Shown here one piece after another: positions 45,321-57,770 of a stretch of 64,000 nucleotides of DNA. Source of the stretch: Abelmoschus esculentus. Lineage: Eukaryota > Streptophyta > Magnoliopsida > Malvales > Malvaceae. Location: the NCBI GenBank assembly GCA_035048815.1, contig JAUCBN010000046.1, forward strand, positions 12,750,999 through 12,814,998, read 5' to 3'. How positions within the stretch are numbered: the first letter of the stretch is position 1; every line of letters starts with the position of its first letter. The notes beneath the pieces were generated by a model that was not told where the DNA came from, did no database searches, and saw only the letters and a program-made list of their open reading frames with translations. The position numbers were made by a program, and so were the translations under genes.

Positions 45321-47729
45321 CTTCGTCGTGATTATTATTGTATTGTAGTGACCTTATTGTATTGTAGTGGTTATTATTGTATTGTATTGTCGTGATTATT
45401 ATTGTCTTTTTAATACACGTGCTATACTACTAGTGACCTTATTGGATTGTAGTGGTTATGGAGTAGAAATCCTCTACCATTTTATTATGCCTCCATCGAT
45501 GTCTTCTATTGAAATTTTTAAAAAATTAAATTTTAAATTTTAACCCTTATTTTCTATATCCTAAACCCTAAACCTTATACCCTAAACTTGACACCCTACT
45601 CCTAATTCCTTAAACCCTAACCAAAACCCCTAACATTGAACCCTAAAACCCTCTAATTTGAAGCAAAGGTACGAATGAAAACATAAGAAAAAGATAAACG
45701 ATTTGCACCCGTAGTTATAATATTATAATAACTAATCATCTTTTTTAAGATATTAATATTAATGTGTTTATTTATGTTAAAACATTTTTAATGAAAAAAA
45801 CTAAGGGACCGTTCAGGAATGAGTTCTAAACGGAATTCTGAACAAAAAGCTAGTTTTAAACTGATAACCAATGCTAAACAACTATTGTACAGTTGTGCAG
45901 GCTGGCTTGAAACGGTAAAGTTAAGCCAAAACCAAGAAACTATTAAAAGCAGCGGTGACGGTGAGAAATCCCAGTTAAAAGATAAAAGACAACTTTATCC
46001 CTATTTATTACTTACAATGATCCTTAATATAAAGAGATTTTTTTTCACTTCAGAGATCATCCCTAAATATAATGAATTTAATTATCATTTATAATTTAAT
46101 TTTTATAAATATATAATTATATTTAACATAAATTATTATTTTTAATTTAAACATTATATATTTATTTTAAATTTTTTAAAAGTACTTTTAGAAAGATTTT
46201 TTAAAAATACTTTATATATTTTTTATCAAATTTTTTAAATAAAAATAATTCATTTATTAATATTTTTATATTTTATTATAATTTAAATTAATATTATAAT
46301 ATAGAAGAATTTAATTTGTATATATTTTAACTTATAACATAATGTCTAAAATTGTCATTTACTTTGTCAAAAAGCACTTTTTGATAACACTACTAAACAC
46401 ATATTATCTCAAACCAAAAACTTCAAAAAAAAAATTCACCACACTTTTCAAAAGCAATGTTAAACTGGTCTTAAAAGCAATATGATTAAACACAACGACG
46501 ATAATAATAACTAAAATTCTATATTTATTTAAAGTAACAATTCAAGCAAATATCTTTAAATAAAAAAAATAATTTTCATCAAATAAATATATTTAAATTA
46601 ATAGATCAAACAAATCTCAACAAATATTATAATCTAGTATAAAATAAATTAGAGTAACAACTCAAGTTTTAATTAAAAAATTTAACAACAAATAAAAGAT
46701 TCTTACACAAACTACTATTGTCTTACTAACCTACTAACATAACTACTTTTTAAATCACAATTATAAAATATCTAATAAATAATATAATAAAATGAAATAA
46801 ATTTAAAATATAATTAACACGTTCAATCATTAACATTTGATTAAAGATTTTAACTATCAAATTTTCATTGTTTCGCTAAAATTCAACAAAAATCTATAAA
46901 ATAAGAGAAAAAATAAATAAAATTGTAAAAGATATTAGTTATCTAAAATACTAGTTGTATATGAACTTAATTATGATTTTAATATATATATGTATATTTA
47001 AGTCTAAGAATTTTAAATATTTTTATTCAGATTTATATATGTATCAGACTTATATCGGATATGGATTCAAATTGAATTTAGATCGGATAATGATAATATA
47101 CATATTTGACCCGCGTCCTAATAGGACTCAAACTTTTTTTCTGAATTCGAACTCGAACTTTTTTAATCAAATTTGGAACAAATTTTTTCGGATCAAATCA
47201 TATTTGAATCAAACTCGAATTATATTGACATCCCTAATTAATATTTACTAGCATATTATACTAATTAATTGTATAAAAATATTTAATAAAATTAATTGAT
47301 AACTATTTGATTATTTTTAAAAAATAACATACAAAAATATAATTATATTTAATATTTATTTAAATCATCTATTAATATTTTATATATATTAATTAATTAA
47401 AATTTTAATTTATCTCAAATTGCTATTTATGGAACAAGTTTAAAGAGTTAATCGTTCCATTAATATGTAGCTGTCGGCAATTAAAAACCGAAGAAAAAAA
47501 AAACCAAGCTTTGAACCGATTGTTATCCTACTGATCAGCTGGTCCACTCCACTACCTACGCTCTTCACCAAATTCATTTCTTTGCAGTTGGCCTTTACCT
47601 CCCTTACCTTCTGCAATCAATCACCGTTTTTCACATTCCACGCGGTTTGGACTTTTCAGTTGGATTTATTTATTAATCTTTGCATTCAGACCACGCCGAG
47701 TGGTAGATTGTCTTAATCTTCGGCCGCTT
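45321..47729. other. AT-rich intergenic DNA
   Basis: At 45330-45440 TTATTGTATTGTAGTG-like units repeat a few times. At 45545-45720 is a dispersed repeat with CCCTAAACCCTAAACC-like degenerate units followed by AAACGATTTGCACCC. From 46955 to 47240 a hAT-MITE-like right end (GACATCCCTA) is visible without a clear left end. No gene is recognised. Confidence 0.4.
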
Positions 47730-48535
47730 TATATAAAGAAAAGTAGAACCTTCCCCTCTGGTTTTGTCTTCCTTATAGGAACCCTAACTTTGGTTCTGAT
47801 TCTTTTTGTTGTTTTGAGAACAATATTGGTGATCGTTCAAATGTTGGGCTTATAGTCGATCATGGGTAAGGATTGTTTTCATTTTTCCAGTACTTTTTTT
47901 TGTTTATGCGATGTGGAAAGATTGGATTTTTATTTTCAAAGTTACTGTTTTGGGGGTAGAAAAGGCTTATCTTTGTAACATAATTTGTCATAATAGGATA
48001 TTAGATTGCCTGGTTTACTTGTTGATAAGTATTGTAATTCCATGGCGGCGTTTTGATTCTGTAATGACAACTTTTCATTGTCTGTTATGTGTTGGAAGTT
48101 TTGCTGTTTTATTTGCATTTGAAGGACACACAATGTTCAAACTTCAATGTGTATGTTGTTTAGCTTGTGAGTTTAACTCATTGTTGAAGAAGAACTTCTA
48201 TTTTATGGTGAAACAAATTCGAGTAATCGAATTGTAGGGTATTCATCAGGCTGCTAAGTGCTAATGGAAGAGTTATCTTGGCTTTGTCTTGCTGCTTAGC
48301 TTTGTAATTCTAGTTTTTTCCTCATTGTCATTATATCAGATTACTTTTATCTGAAGGGTTGAAATTCGGACAGTTGAAACACCGATGAACTGAACAACTT
48401 TTGTGACGAAGGATACGGTGAGATTCTTTATTCTTTCTTGTGTAAGCTGAATGGTTTTTTTTAATGAATTTCTATGCTGTCTCGAAAGTCATTTCTCGAA
48501 TTGTGTAATCAGAAATACGTACATTGCTAGCAGGA
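47730..48535 (+). promoter_or_regulatory. Promoter and 5' leader (with intron) of the RING gene
   Basis: A TATATAAA box at 47730-47737 precedes a pyrimidine-rich leader. A likely donor follows CGATCATGG (GTAAGG, about 47866), and a likely acceptor (GCTAGCAG) ends at 48533, just before the start codon. This points to a 5'-UTR intron. Frames inside the stretch look like chance. Confidence 0.5.
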
Positions 48536-49875
48536 ATGGGTGCTTTTTGCTGCTGTTCATGTGGTGATGACTATGAAGAATATGCTTATCCTAGCAATTC
48601 AACATATAGGCACTGCATTTGCCTAAGATTCTTCTTCTATCAGCTATTCACTGGGGTATGTCTCTTATCGTTTTCTGCACGAAAGCAAAATATTTCCATT
48701 TTTATGCTGCCAATACATGCCCTATAAAGGTTATAAATGCTCGACAAAGTTTTTTAGATGCTAAATTAGCGATACAGAGATTGTGAATGTATTATGTTTC
48801 TCTTGAAAGTTAAGTGTGTTAGTTATGTTGCTCTCACAATGTCATATATTTACACCTAAGTTTTTTGCTTGATGAAATAACTTCTTAATTTTCATTTCTT
48901 CTTTGATCTGCAGTATGGCGCACTGTTTCATAGATTGGATGGGCGACCTGTATCACCCCAGATTCAAGGGGCTTCTCTGTCATCAACAGCGATTGTTACT
49001 GCAATATCAGATGATTCAGCCAATGAAACTCATGTTACAACATCCCGACCGATTCCTTATGATGCTGAGCAGAGATACTCTCGCTTGCAGCGTGATGGCT
49101 TGGTCTCTAGGCGTGATAAGTCTGCAACTCATTTTCAAGAAGAAACACAATCACTAAGAAGAAATATGAGCAGCTCTGGTGCGGAACCGTTGGGTGTTGG
49201 GAGGAAATGGAATGGAGTCGAGGCAGAAGAAGACTCTAAGGTTTCCCATCTTGAGTTATCAGAGAGAACTCTGGCTCCAAAAGTTGTACAAGGACCTAAC
49301 TATATACAGCCTTCAGATGAAGATGAGGATGTCTGCCCTACTTGTCTTGATGGTAATTTTGCATACTTCTGTCTTGAAAGATAGAATAACTCTGTTTTGT
49401 GGTTGTAATGCTATGCTGGTTTCTTGAAATCGGCATGTTAGTAAGATTTTACTAAGACAGAGGTTTCATTTTAGCATTTTTTGAAGTTACGCTTATGTTC
49501 ATGAGTGGTTATTTTCTTGCAGAATATACCCCAGAAAATCCGAAAATCACTACTCGCTGCTCACACCATTTTCATCTCGGTTGTATTTATGAATGGTTGG
49601 AAAGGAGTGAAAGTTGTCCAATATGTGGCAAGGTACGTAGAGTACACCAAATTACTCATTCTAAAATGCAGCTATTTGCAGTCTCTGTTGTATATTTTAG
49701 GTAATGAGGTGTTTAGGGTAAATTCCGTAGTATTGTGATTCATGAATGAGAACAACTGCCAAGATTGCCGATTGGTTCGTCTGTTTGCTTTAGAAGAAAG
49801 GAAGCCTGCAACATATTTGGTTTAAGTGTCCTTAATTTCGTGGTGCAGGAAATGGAGTTCTGTGAAAGCCCCTAA
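48536..49875 (+). CDS. RING-H2 E3 ubiquitin ligase, At3g02290 type (4 coding exons)
   Basis: Exons are 48536-48655, 48914-49352, 49523-49632 and 49849-49875, which join in phase to 231 residues. The start MGAFCCCSCGDD, then PSNSTYRHCICLRFF, and in exon 2 RPIPYDAEQRYSRLQRDGLV are hallmarks of the At3g02290/At5g15790 family. The C-terminal RING spans exons 2-3: CPTC, then TTRCSHHFHLGCIYEWLE and CPICGK, a complete C3-H2-C3 set. It should accept a ubiquitin-charged E2 and pass ubiquitin to a substrate; the substrate is unknown. Gly2 and the cysteines just after it suggest N-myristoylation and palmitoylation, hence membrane attachment (inference). I prefer the ATG at 48536 to one at 48524, because the family starts MGA-CC. 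No lesion is seen. Confidence 0.92.
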
Positions 49876-50906
49876 GTCTTTTAAACCAGATTTCAAAGCA
49901 ACGGAGCAAATACATATAGAGTGGCAGGTATGATCAGTATGTAGAAGCTCTCGAATCTTTTATCGAACACATCGTATAGAGAAGAGTTTGTTCTTAATCC
50001 GTCACTAGTATGCTACCCGGTAATTTCTTCCTACTCATACTTGAATGATCATGATGTTACTTCCAGTGTAAAAAGCTAATATAATAATAAATTGTGTGAA
50101 GTTATAGTAGCTGCCTGTAATCATAACAATCGTGGAATCGACTCGATGATTAACATTCAAAATTCAGCTGTACTTTGCTACCTATGTGCTAAATATGCTG
50201 GCATTACTAAAGTCCGAGTATGATGCTCGGGATGAAATAAAATAATGTAAACCTCGCCTTGTTTTCATTATGTTTAAGTTTCCCATGATGTTGATTAGGA
50301 TTCTTTGAGCCAACAACATGGTTGATTTCTGCAAGTCCAGGTCATGCAAGTCTTGCATTTGGCCTAATCTTGGAATAGTTTGCTTAGAGTTGGTGCACAT
50401 AGACCATTTGTTTAAATATCCGTACTTGAACTCGTGACATTGTTTAAGGAACATATTGAACCATCGAGCCGGTAACAGTAGCATCGATGTACTTTGTTCC
50501 TTCCCACAATTTCTCATTGCATATATCTTCTATCGAATCAGCCAGCTCCGGATTTGGTTTTATGAGGATCGTAATCGAAGCATTTCTGCAGCCGGTGTCG
50601 GCAATTCAGTCACTAAGCTGACCCGTTGGTATGTTAGAGCACAACTCTTTCCGGTAATCTTCCAAGAACTTGATACCTCAGACGAGAATCGATCCGAAAA
50701 TCGAACCAATGCTTACAACCTCATTCCTGTATGGTATAGACCACAGAGCCGTTGGCAATAAATGTTCTGTTTGCTGTCTAAGCACAGAATTGTTTCAATG
50801 GTGCTAGGATAAAGGCTAGACTCATGCTGTTCGAAATATTTGCTTGTTAGAATAGATCTGGTCCGAAAACCGGATGGGGTCTTAATCTCAGGTCTGTTAA
50901 ATTGTA
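49876..50906. other. Intergenic region with an unassigned ORF
   Basis: The first part is the 3' flank of the RING gene. A 101-codon frame at 50456-50761 (+) ends NAYNLIPVWYRPQSRWQ, and a 111-codon frame overlaps on the minus strand (50182-50517). Base composition is more gene-like than in the neighbouring spacers, but I recognise no family in either frame. It may be an old gene fragment or a non-coding transcript. Confidence 0.3.
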
Positions 50907-50914
50907 GGTGTAGG

Positions 50915-51415
50915 TAGGGATGGGCATTTTGTCTGATCCGATCGTGTTTTGACCCGACCCGGTTTGCTCGGATCAGATTTTTTGATGAAAAAAATCAGAT
51001 TTGGGTCGATTCGGGTGATTTTTTTAAAGTGACATCGGGTTGGGTTAGGTTCGAGTTTATGGTGTAAAATATTCGACCCAACTCGACCCATGACTCTTAA
51101 CCCATGACTAAATATGTAATTTAATCCATAATTTTATTAGGGATATTTATAATAATAGTCATCTATTTATATAATTTTTTATAATTAGGTCCTTAAAATT
51201 ATTTTTATTTATAATTTAGTCCTTAAAATTATATATTTTTTATAATTAAGTCCCAAAATCATTTTTTTACAATTTAGTCCCTAAATTTATTTATTTTTTT
51301 ATAAGTCGGGTTGAATTTTAAAAAAAAATATTCAGGTCAGAGTCAGATTTAGAGTATTTGTGTTCGGGTTAGATTCGGATGACCAAAAATCTAACCCGAC
51401 CCGTGTCCATCTCTA
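50915..51415. mobile_element. hAT-type MITE with 8-bp duplication
   Basis: The ends are TAGGGATGGGCA and TGTCCATCTCTA. The flanks GGTGTAGG (50907-50914) and GGTGTAAG (51416-51423) match at 7 of 8 bases. Subterminal ACCCGACCC/GGGTTGGGTT words and an AT-rich centre fit the same class as the other hAT-type MITEs in the window. Confidence 0.75.
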
Positions 51416-51423
51416 GGTGTAAG

Positions 51424-53188
51424 TGCATCCTTTTGCCTCGTTCGAACCCATCTATGAATCTGTAATTTGAAACACCATCATCACAAACATAAAAAAAAAT
51501 AGTATCAAGTCAAAAATAATACATTTTATAGAATATGTAGTTTTTCAAGTTTTTTTTTTTTCAATTTAGTTAATTTTTTTTGAAAAGCTCAATTTTATAG
51601 CTTTTAGTTATTTCAAAAATATTTTTTAATTTTTTTCACGCATATTAGGCGTGATGGTAACCAAGTTGCAGATTGGATGACGACCCATATGATTTGTGAT
51701 GATTTAATTCATGGATGAATCTACAACGGTTATCGAACACCGCTGAACATCGTTAATTTTAAACACCGTTGAACATTATTAAATTAATTTATAAAGAATA
51801 AAAATTTAAAGGACTAAACATATAATTATTAATTATATGTTGAGTTTATCACTCTTTTATTAATTATTTACTGAGTCCTTAAGATTTTAAATTTTTATTA
51901 ATTAATTTTAATGGTGTTCAACAGTATTCGACGTTCGTTGTAAAATTTTTCTTTAATTTGTCATAGATTTATGTCTCCTCTAGTTGGGGTGTTATCCCTG
52001 CTTTTCATCTCTAGGTTTCTATAAATACTACTTTGGGTATTCTTTTCCTCGACTAGGTTAGGAAGGTTTTTAACGAGACCTAAAATAGTACTCCTTTATT
52101 AATAAAAAAATATTTTAATCAAAATTATTCATTTATCATCCTTAGATCATCAAATTCTTTTTTTATTTTTAAAACAATATTTAAAATATATATTTTATAT
52201 ATTTAAAAGTACTTTTTTTGACAACAATATCAAACAATCTCATTTAGTGACGAATTAAAAAATATATTTGAGGATTAGCACACAAAATCTCAAAATTTCA
52301 AGTAGACACAAGTCATAAATTTTAAAAATATATAAGGACTAATTCATAAAATTTTAAAAATTAAAAATAAATATGTAAATTTTAAAAATAGATAGATTCC
52401 ACCTATCCTAACACTTAGCTCTCATTTTAAATCTAGTAACAAATTTAGTTTAAAAAACACTTTTCACCATATTTTTCAAAAGTAATATTAAACTTCACAC
52501 AAAATCTAACACTTAGATTCGTAAAAATATTTTAGGACTAATTCATAAAAATTTAAAATTTAAAGATGAATTTATAAACTTTAAAAATTTAGGATAAACA
52601 CAAACCAACTTATTCCGACGTGTTGCTCTCATTTTAAACTAACCAATAAAACTAATTTTTAAAAATATTTTCCCCCAAACTTCTAAAAAAACAATATCAA
52701 ACTGGCAATCTGAAAAATTGAAGGGATAAAATTCCTAAAATTAAGAATTATGTGACTAAATTACAAATATACAAAAAATACAGGGACGAAAAACATATTT
52801 TAACGCAACAAATAGTCGTCAAAAACCGCGATCCGACTCGTCTGGCGCGCTCTTCTTCCTGTTGTCTATCTGTCTGTAACCATTTTTGCTGTTCTTCGTT
52901 TCTTCTTCCTTTCTTTTCTGGCTTCGATCTCTTTCAAAACACATATTCCTTTCGTTGCTGTTCTTCTTTTCTACTCTCCAAACTTTCCCTTTCCATCTTT
53001 TTTTCCAGGAAAAAAGATAACAAACAAAAAAGGAAACTTTTTTCTTTTCTGGGTATCTTCTTCTCCATTCCCAAAACAAGGGAAACCCAGATTTTACAAT
53101 AATGTGGGAAAATGTTATAGCTTTGAAAAGGGAAAATAATTAGATTGATAAATAGATAGATACAGAGTTTTGATTGTGGTTTCAAGAG
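51424..53188. other. AT-rich intergenic DNA and leader of the DHHC gene
   Basis: No gene is seen up to about 52800. From 52800 to 53188 the plus strand is pyrimidine-rich (CTTCTTCCTTTCTTTTCTGG and similar), typical of a plant 5' leader. Frames there are composition artefacts. Confidence 0.4.
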
Positions 53189-55082
53189 ATGTACAGAGCA
53201 TCGTTTCCGGCTCAGCTCTCTGATTCCGACCACCGTGTCATCAACCACAACCCCACTACCGTTCGTGTCTATCAAGTTTGGAAAGGAAGCAATGTAATTT
53301 ACTAATTCCCCATTTTTTAAAATTTAAAATTCTTGGTTTGAAGTATTGTTCTTGAACTTGAAATGTTTGTGTAATTTCTACCCAGAAATTTTTCCTTGGA
53401 GGTAGAGTTATATTTGGTCCAGATGTAAGGTCAATCTTCCTTACGATATCTCTGATTGTGATCCCTGTCGTTTTGTTTTGCACTTTGGTTTCTGGAGGAA
53501 TCATTCACGCATTCGGCTATAATCTAGGAAGTCTCATTGTAGCTGTTCTAATTCTGTTAACCATATATGTAAGTTGTCGTTTTTGATCGACTGAAGAAAA
53601 CAGAATCGAATCGAGTTGAATCTATTTCTTTTCTTTTTGACTGTGTGTTTATTCAGTAATTAATATTGTTTTGCCTGTGAAACTAGTTCAGGATCTTATT
53701 CTTCTGTTCCTCACTTCTGGGAGAGATCCTGGCATTATTCCTAGAAACAAGCATCCTCCGGAACCTGAGGAAGATTGTTCGACTATGTCGATGGATTGGC
53801 TTAGTCAGAGCAGTGCTGGTGTTCCTAATATACCTCCTGTTAAAGATGTTGTGGTTAATGGGGTGATTGTTAAGGTTAAATACTGTGCAACGTGTATGTT
53901 GTACCGGCCACCATGATGCTCGCATTGCTCCGTATGCAATAACTGTGTGGACCGTTTTGATCACCATTGTCCATGGGTGGGGCAATGTATTGGGAAGGTA
54001 TCTTATGCTTCTGTGTTTAAATTTTTTCAGCTCATGAAAAATGTGGGTTAATTTGTGTAGTTTGTACATGAAAAGGGCTAGAGTTCTTCAACTGGATATC
54101 CTAGATTGAATTATTGAGATATCTACTTTAGTGTTGCACTTGTGAAATGAGATATTGGTCCTGCAACTTGCTTAGACGATAAAAACGTCCCACTATGCTG
54201 ATTCTCTCCTGTTGCATTTGATTTTTTTTACTGGAACTATGACATGGATGTGATTCTCATGTGCTTAGCCGGCTTTCGTTGCGGGAACATTTTTAGTTCT
54301 AAGTCTGACATGTAAAAATTGTTTCTTGACAGAGAAATTATAGATTCTTCTTCATGTTCATGTTTTCGACAACCATATTATGCCTGTACGTTTTTGTCTT
54401 CTGCTGGTTAAACATTAGGAAAATAATGGCTGAATATCATTGTAATCTCTGGAGCGCGTTCATGAAGTCCCTCATTTCGGGAATTCTTATACTATATACA
54501 TTTATGACTGCCTGGTTTGTTGGAGGCCTCACTATCTTCCATCTCTATTTGATCTTTACGAACCAGGTTCCGATCCCCTCTACACCTTCATTTCTTCCAT
54601 TAGTGTCGATCCTCTTTCATTGCCTTGCTTATTCTATGTTTTTGCAGACAACATATGAGAATTTCCGGTACCGTTATGATTCTAAAAGGAATCCTTATAA
54701 CCGTGGTTTCGTTCGCAACGTTTTTGAGGTGTTCTTCTCCAAAATTCCCGAGTCTAAAAGTAACTTCAGGGAAAAGGTGGACCCTTCTCTCTTTAGCTCA
54801 TCACTGTCATTGGCTCAGCCTATGATCCCAGAGAAGCCAAAAAGAAGCTTTGATCTTGAGCTGGGAAAGCGGCAAACTGTTGCTGCTGAGGATTTCAAAG
54901 AAATACACAACCGGATTGATAGAGCTGGTGGATTGCAGAGGTGTGGAACAGAACCAAGACACACAATCCAGAGGGACAAATCCGACTGGGATATCTCACC
55001 CGATATAGGTGTGTTGGCTGCCGATTTCGCAACGGAACACAGTTTCAAGAATAGAGAGAAAGTTTGTAAAAAAGGCCACTGA
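53189..55082 (+). pseudogene. DHHC protein S-acyltransferase with one in-frame stop (5 exons)
   Basis: Exons are 53189-53293, 53386-53568, 53692-53997, 54333-54566 and 54648-55082, joining to 420 codons besides the terminal stop. Visible parts in order are: MYRASFPAQ head; two membrane segments in exon 2 and the start of exon 3; the DPG motif (SGRDPGIIPRN); the Cys-rich domain with the catalytic DHHC (codons 186-189) in FDHHCPWVGQCIG; two more membrane segments in exon 4; TTYENFRYRYD (TTxE motif); and a long cytosolic tail. These enzymes move palmitate onto cysteines of membrane proteins. Codon 171 (53914-53916) is TGA where the family has Arg (YRPPRCSHC), a CGA-to-TGA change. A 170-residue product would lack the catalytic site. 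Everything else is intact, so this is a recent null allele, a sequence error or (less likely) a recoded site. The 81-base intron 4 is itself open and in frame. Confidence 0.88.
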
Positions 55083-57765
55083 AGCTGGTTTCACCTAAAA
55101 TTATAGTCAGAAAGCATATAACAACAAGCTTAGAACTACTCGAACTTGGCAACCGAACGATGTTACTACGATAGCAATCCATGAAAATGTTGTTCTTTTA
55201 GTGTTTATTTTTGTTTGCAGTGGAGGAGGGTTCCTGTTCCTGTTCTTGTCTGGTTAAGGTATGCAGGTTTTGTGTGATAGATGCTTTGTGATTTTTGAGG
55301 AAATGAGTGGATGTTTGTACTTTGGTTTGATTTGTATGTGAAGGATTACATTAAATCTTCAATGGTAGACAGGTTTGTTTTACTGTAGAAACATCTTGGG
55401 ACTTTTCCCTACTTTGGTTTATGACATTATATTGTAATGGAATGTAGTTCAGTAGTTGTAATTGAATGGTTTGTGTTTTTTTTTGTTTCAGATTGAGTTT
55501 GATTTTGTTGAGGTAAAGTCGGGTCGGGTCTGATTTTTATTAAGGGTGAAGTCGTATTAGGTTTAGAATTAGGGTATAAAATATTTGTCCAGACCTTACC
55601 TAATATTAATAGGGTAATTTTTCCTTAAAATTTTTAGATATATTTCTAGTGATATATCATCGGTATATATTTTTTATAATTAGATCGTTAAAATTGTTAT
55701 TTCCTCTGTCTCACTTTATTTGTTCAGTATTGACTTTCTTTTATCAAATTTTTTAATTTTGACTCATTATAATTTTAAATTTATTATTGATAAAAATACA
55801 AAAAAATATTTTAGAAACCTTTAATTAAGAAGTTTATAAATATATTTTATAAAATTTAATAAATTAAAATATTTAAAATAACTATGGTCAAAATTTTAAA
55901 ATTTTGACTCTAAAAAGTCAATATTGGACTTTTTAAATAAGACAGAAAGAGTATAATTTAATCTTCAAAAATTTTATCATTAAGTTTTTTAAAAAAATTA
56001 TAAGTTCGGTCGAGATCAAGCTTAGAATATTTATTTTTAGGTTTGGATTGATTTTTTTAGAAAGAATATTCTAGTTTAAAATATTTATTTTTTGGGTGAA
56101 ATCTTCCATGCAATATTATAATTTCAAACCTTACGTAGTTCCAAACGATTGGTCGTCACGTTTTACGTAGTTCGAGATGTTATATATAACAAATTAGATG
56201 AAATAGTCTCTCAAATATAATTTTTTTTGCATACAAAACGTCTCCAACCTGAGACTTGCTTAATCGGAACCAAGCTGTTTATCACTTAGACCAACACTTA
56301 TTGTGTTATAGAAATTTAATTATTGATTAATAATGAAATATATAAAAATAAAATAATGTTTTATTTCATGTATTTAAAATTTTAATTACTTTTTATCTAA
56401 AAAATAATCTATAACATATAGAATAAATCAACAAATATTTATTTATTTTTAATTAAAGATCTTGTTTTATTATAAAATATATAAAACCTTTTAAATCTTT
56501 AAATCATTACCCACATTATAAAGGTAAATTAGTATTTTTTGACGGTAAAATATGTGTCATACTTCGTATTAGAATATAACATGTCTCTTATTTATGAAAA
56601 ATTATTAGGTGAATCATTTTCATCACGTCATCGGTGATTTCAATCAATCAGATTTATTCATCTCAGTTTTTTTAAGGTGAATCATTACCTTTTTTTTACA
56701 TATAAATAATAAATGAGTAATTATTAGGTAATTATTTAAAAATGAACGATTTTAATCGTTTGAATTACAGATAACGTGGTGAACAAGTTCACCTACTAAT
56801 CTCTCCTGATTTAGTATGAAAGATGTTATAAAATGATCTTACGAGGACCAAGAAAGAAAATTACAACATTGAAAGGGTAAGTGGTGTATGTTAGAGATTT
56901 GAAAGCAACTTTGTTATGGGCAAAATTTGGTTAATAGTCTATATGAATTAAAATATTTAAAAAAATAAGTTTTTTTTTCATATAGATTTTGAGAAGTAAA
57001 CTATTTTTTATAGTATATAAAGGTCGTCGTCATTTGTTCATCCTCCCGGAGGAATATATGTTTTTAAAAGATTTTTTATACCATGACCAATTTTAAAGCT
57101 AGTTCTATACATATGACCAACAACAACAAGAAGACATACAATAACTAAATGATAGTGTACAATATCAATCAGCTATAAACTTTGCGTTTGTGGATGGAAT
57201 CCCCTGAGAAGGATTAACATGATAATTCCTGATCCTTGGAAGGTACCAAATAAGTGATTGTTTGAATCAGGGTTTGAGCATAAAGATTTCACTACCCTGA
57301 AAATAAAATGGGCCTAACCCTTGGAGATGCAGTAATACATTTAAGAAATTATTTCATCGAACATATTTTTCTCGGGATCCAAGGAATAGCGACATGAACT
57401 AAGTGCCCTCTCCAAGCCTAGGAACTTACTCCGAATAGTCTTGACAAAAGATGATTGAGACGAGATTTGGCGTTTTTGAACCACAAAACGCTCGGTTTCC
57501 ATTTCGATTGTATATGTAACTAACCCGTTATTAAAGACAAAGCATAAAGAAATAATAGAAAAACAATTGTATATAATATTATGTATCGAATATAGGTTAG
57601 AGTAATAGCTCAACTCAGATATTGTATCTTGCAGTTTTAATTACGTCACGTAGGACATCACCTGCAAATGACATTATCTAAGCACCATGCATGCATTCCA
57701 TCTTTCACGTGAAAAATTGTCAATTTTTTTTAATTTAAATGTTAAATATTTTTGTACATATATAG
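55083..57765. other. Intergenic DNA with small transposon remnants
   Basis: It contains the 3' flank of the DHHC gene, a hAT-MITE-like patch with GTCGGGTCGGGTCTG near 55520, and the Stowaway-like element below. A 90-codon minus-strand frame at 57341-57613 (ending with DPEKNMFDEIIS) is not recognised. The rest is AT-rich and featureless. Confidence 0.4.
55700..55951. mobile_element. Stowaway-like MITE
   Basis: The left end CCTCTGTCTCACTTTATTTG and right end AAATAAGACAGAAAGAGTA are inverted repeats of the CTCCCTCCGTCCCA class. The interior has TTGACT and its complement in matching places. A TA lies at or next to each end, as expected for the Tc1/Mariner-type Stowaway group. Confidence 0.6.
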
Positions 57766-57770
57766 GATAT

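Noticed and set aside
45545..45660. Interstitial telomere
   Set aside because: The CCCTAAA-like units are degenerate and few, and similar patches recur as part of a dispersed repeat.
47911..48237. 108-codon frame upstream of the RING gene
   Set aside because: It lies within the probable 5'-UTR intron and matches no family I know.
50182..50517. 111-codon minus-strand frame
   Set aside because: No recognised domain, no splice context, and it overlaps an equally unassigned plus-strand frame.
52752..53275. Frames of 86-116 codons on both strands before the DHHC gene
   Set aside because: They are composition artefacts of the pyrimidine-rich leader and overlap the true first exon.
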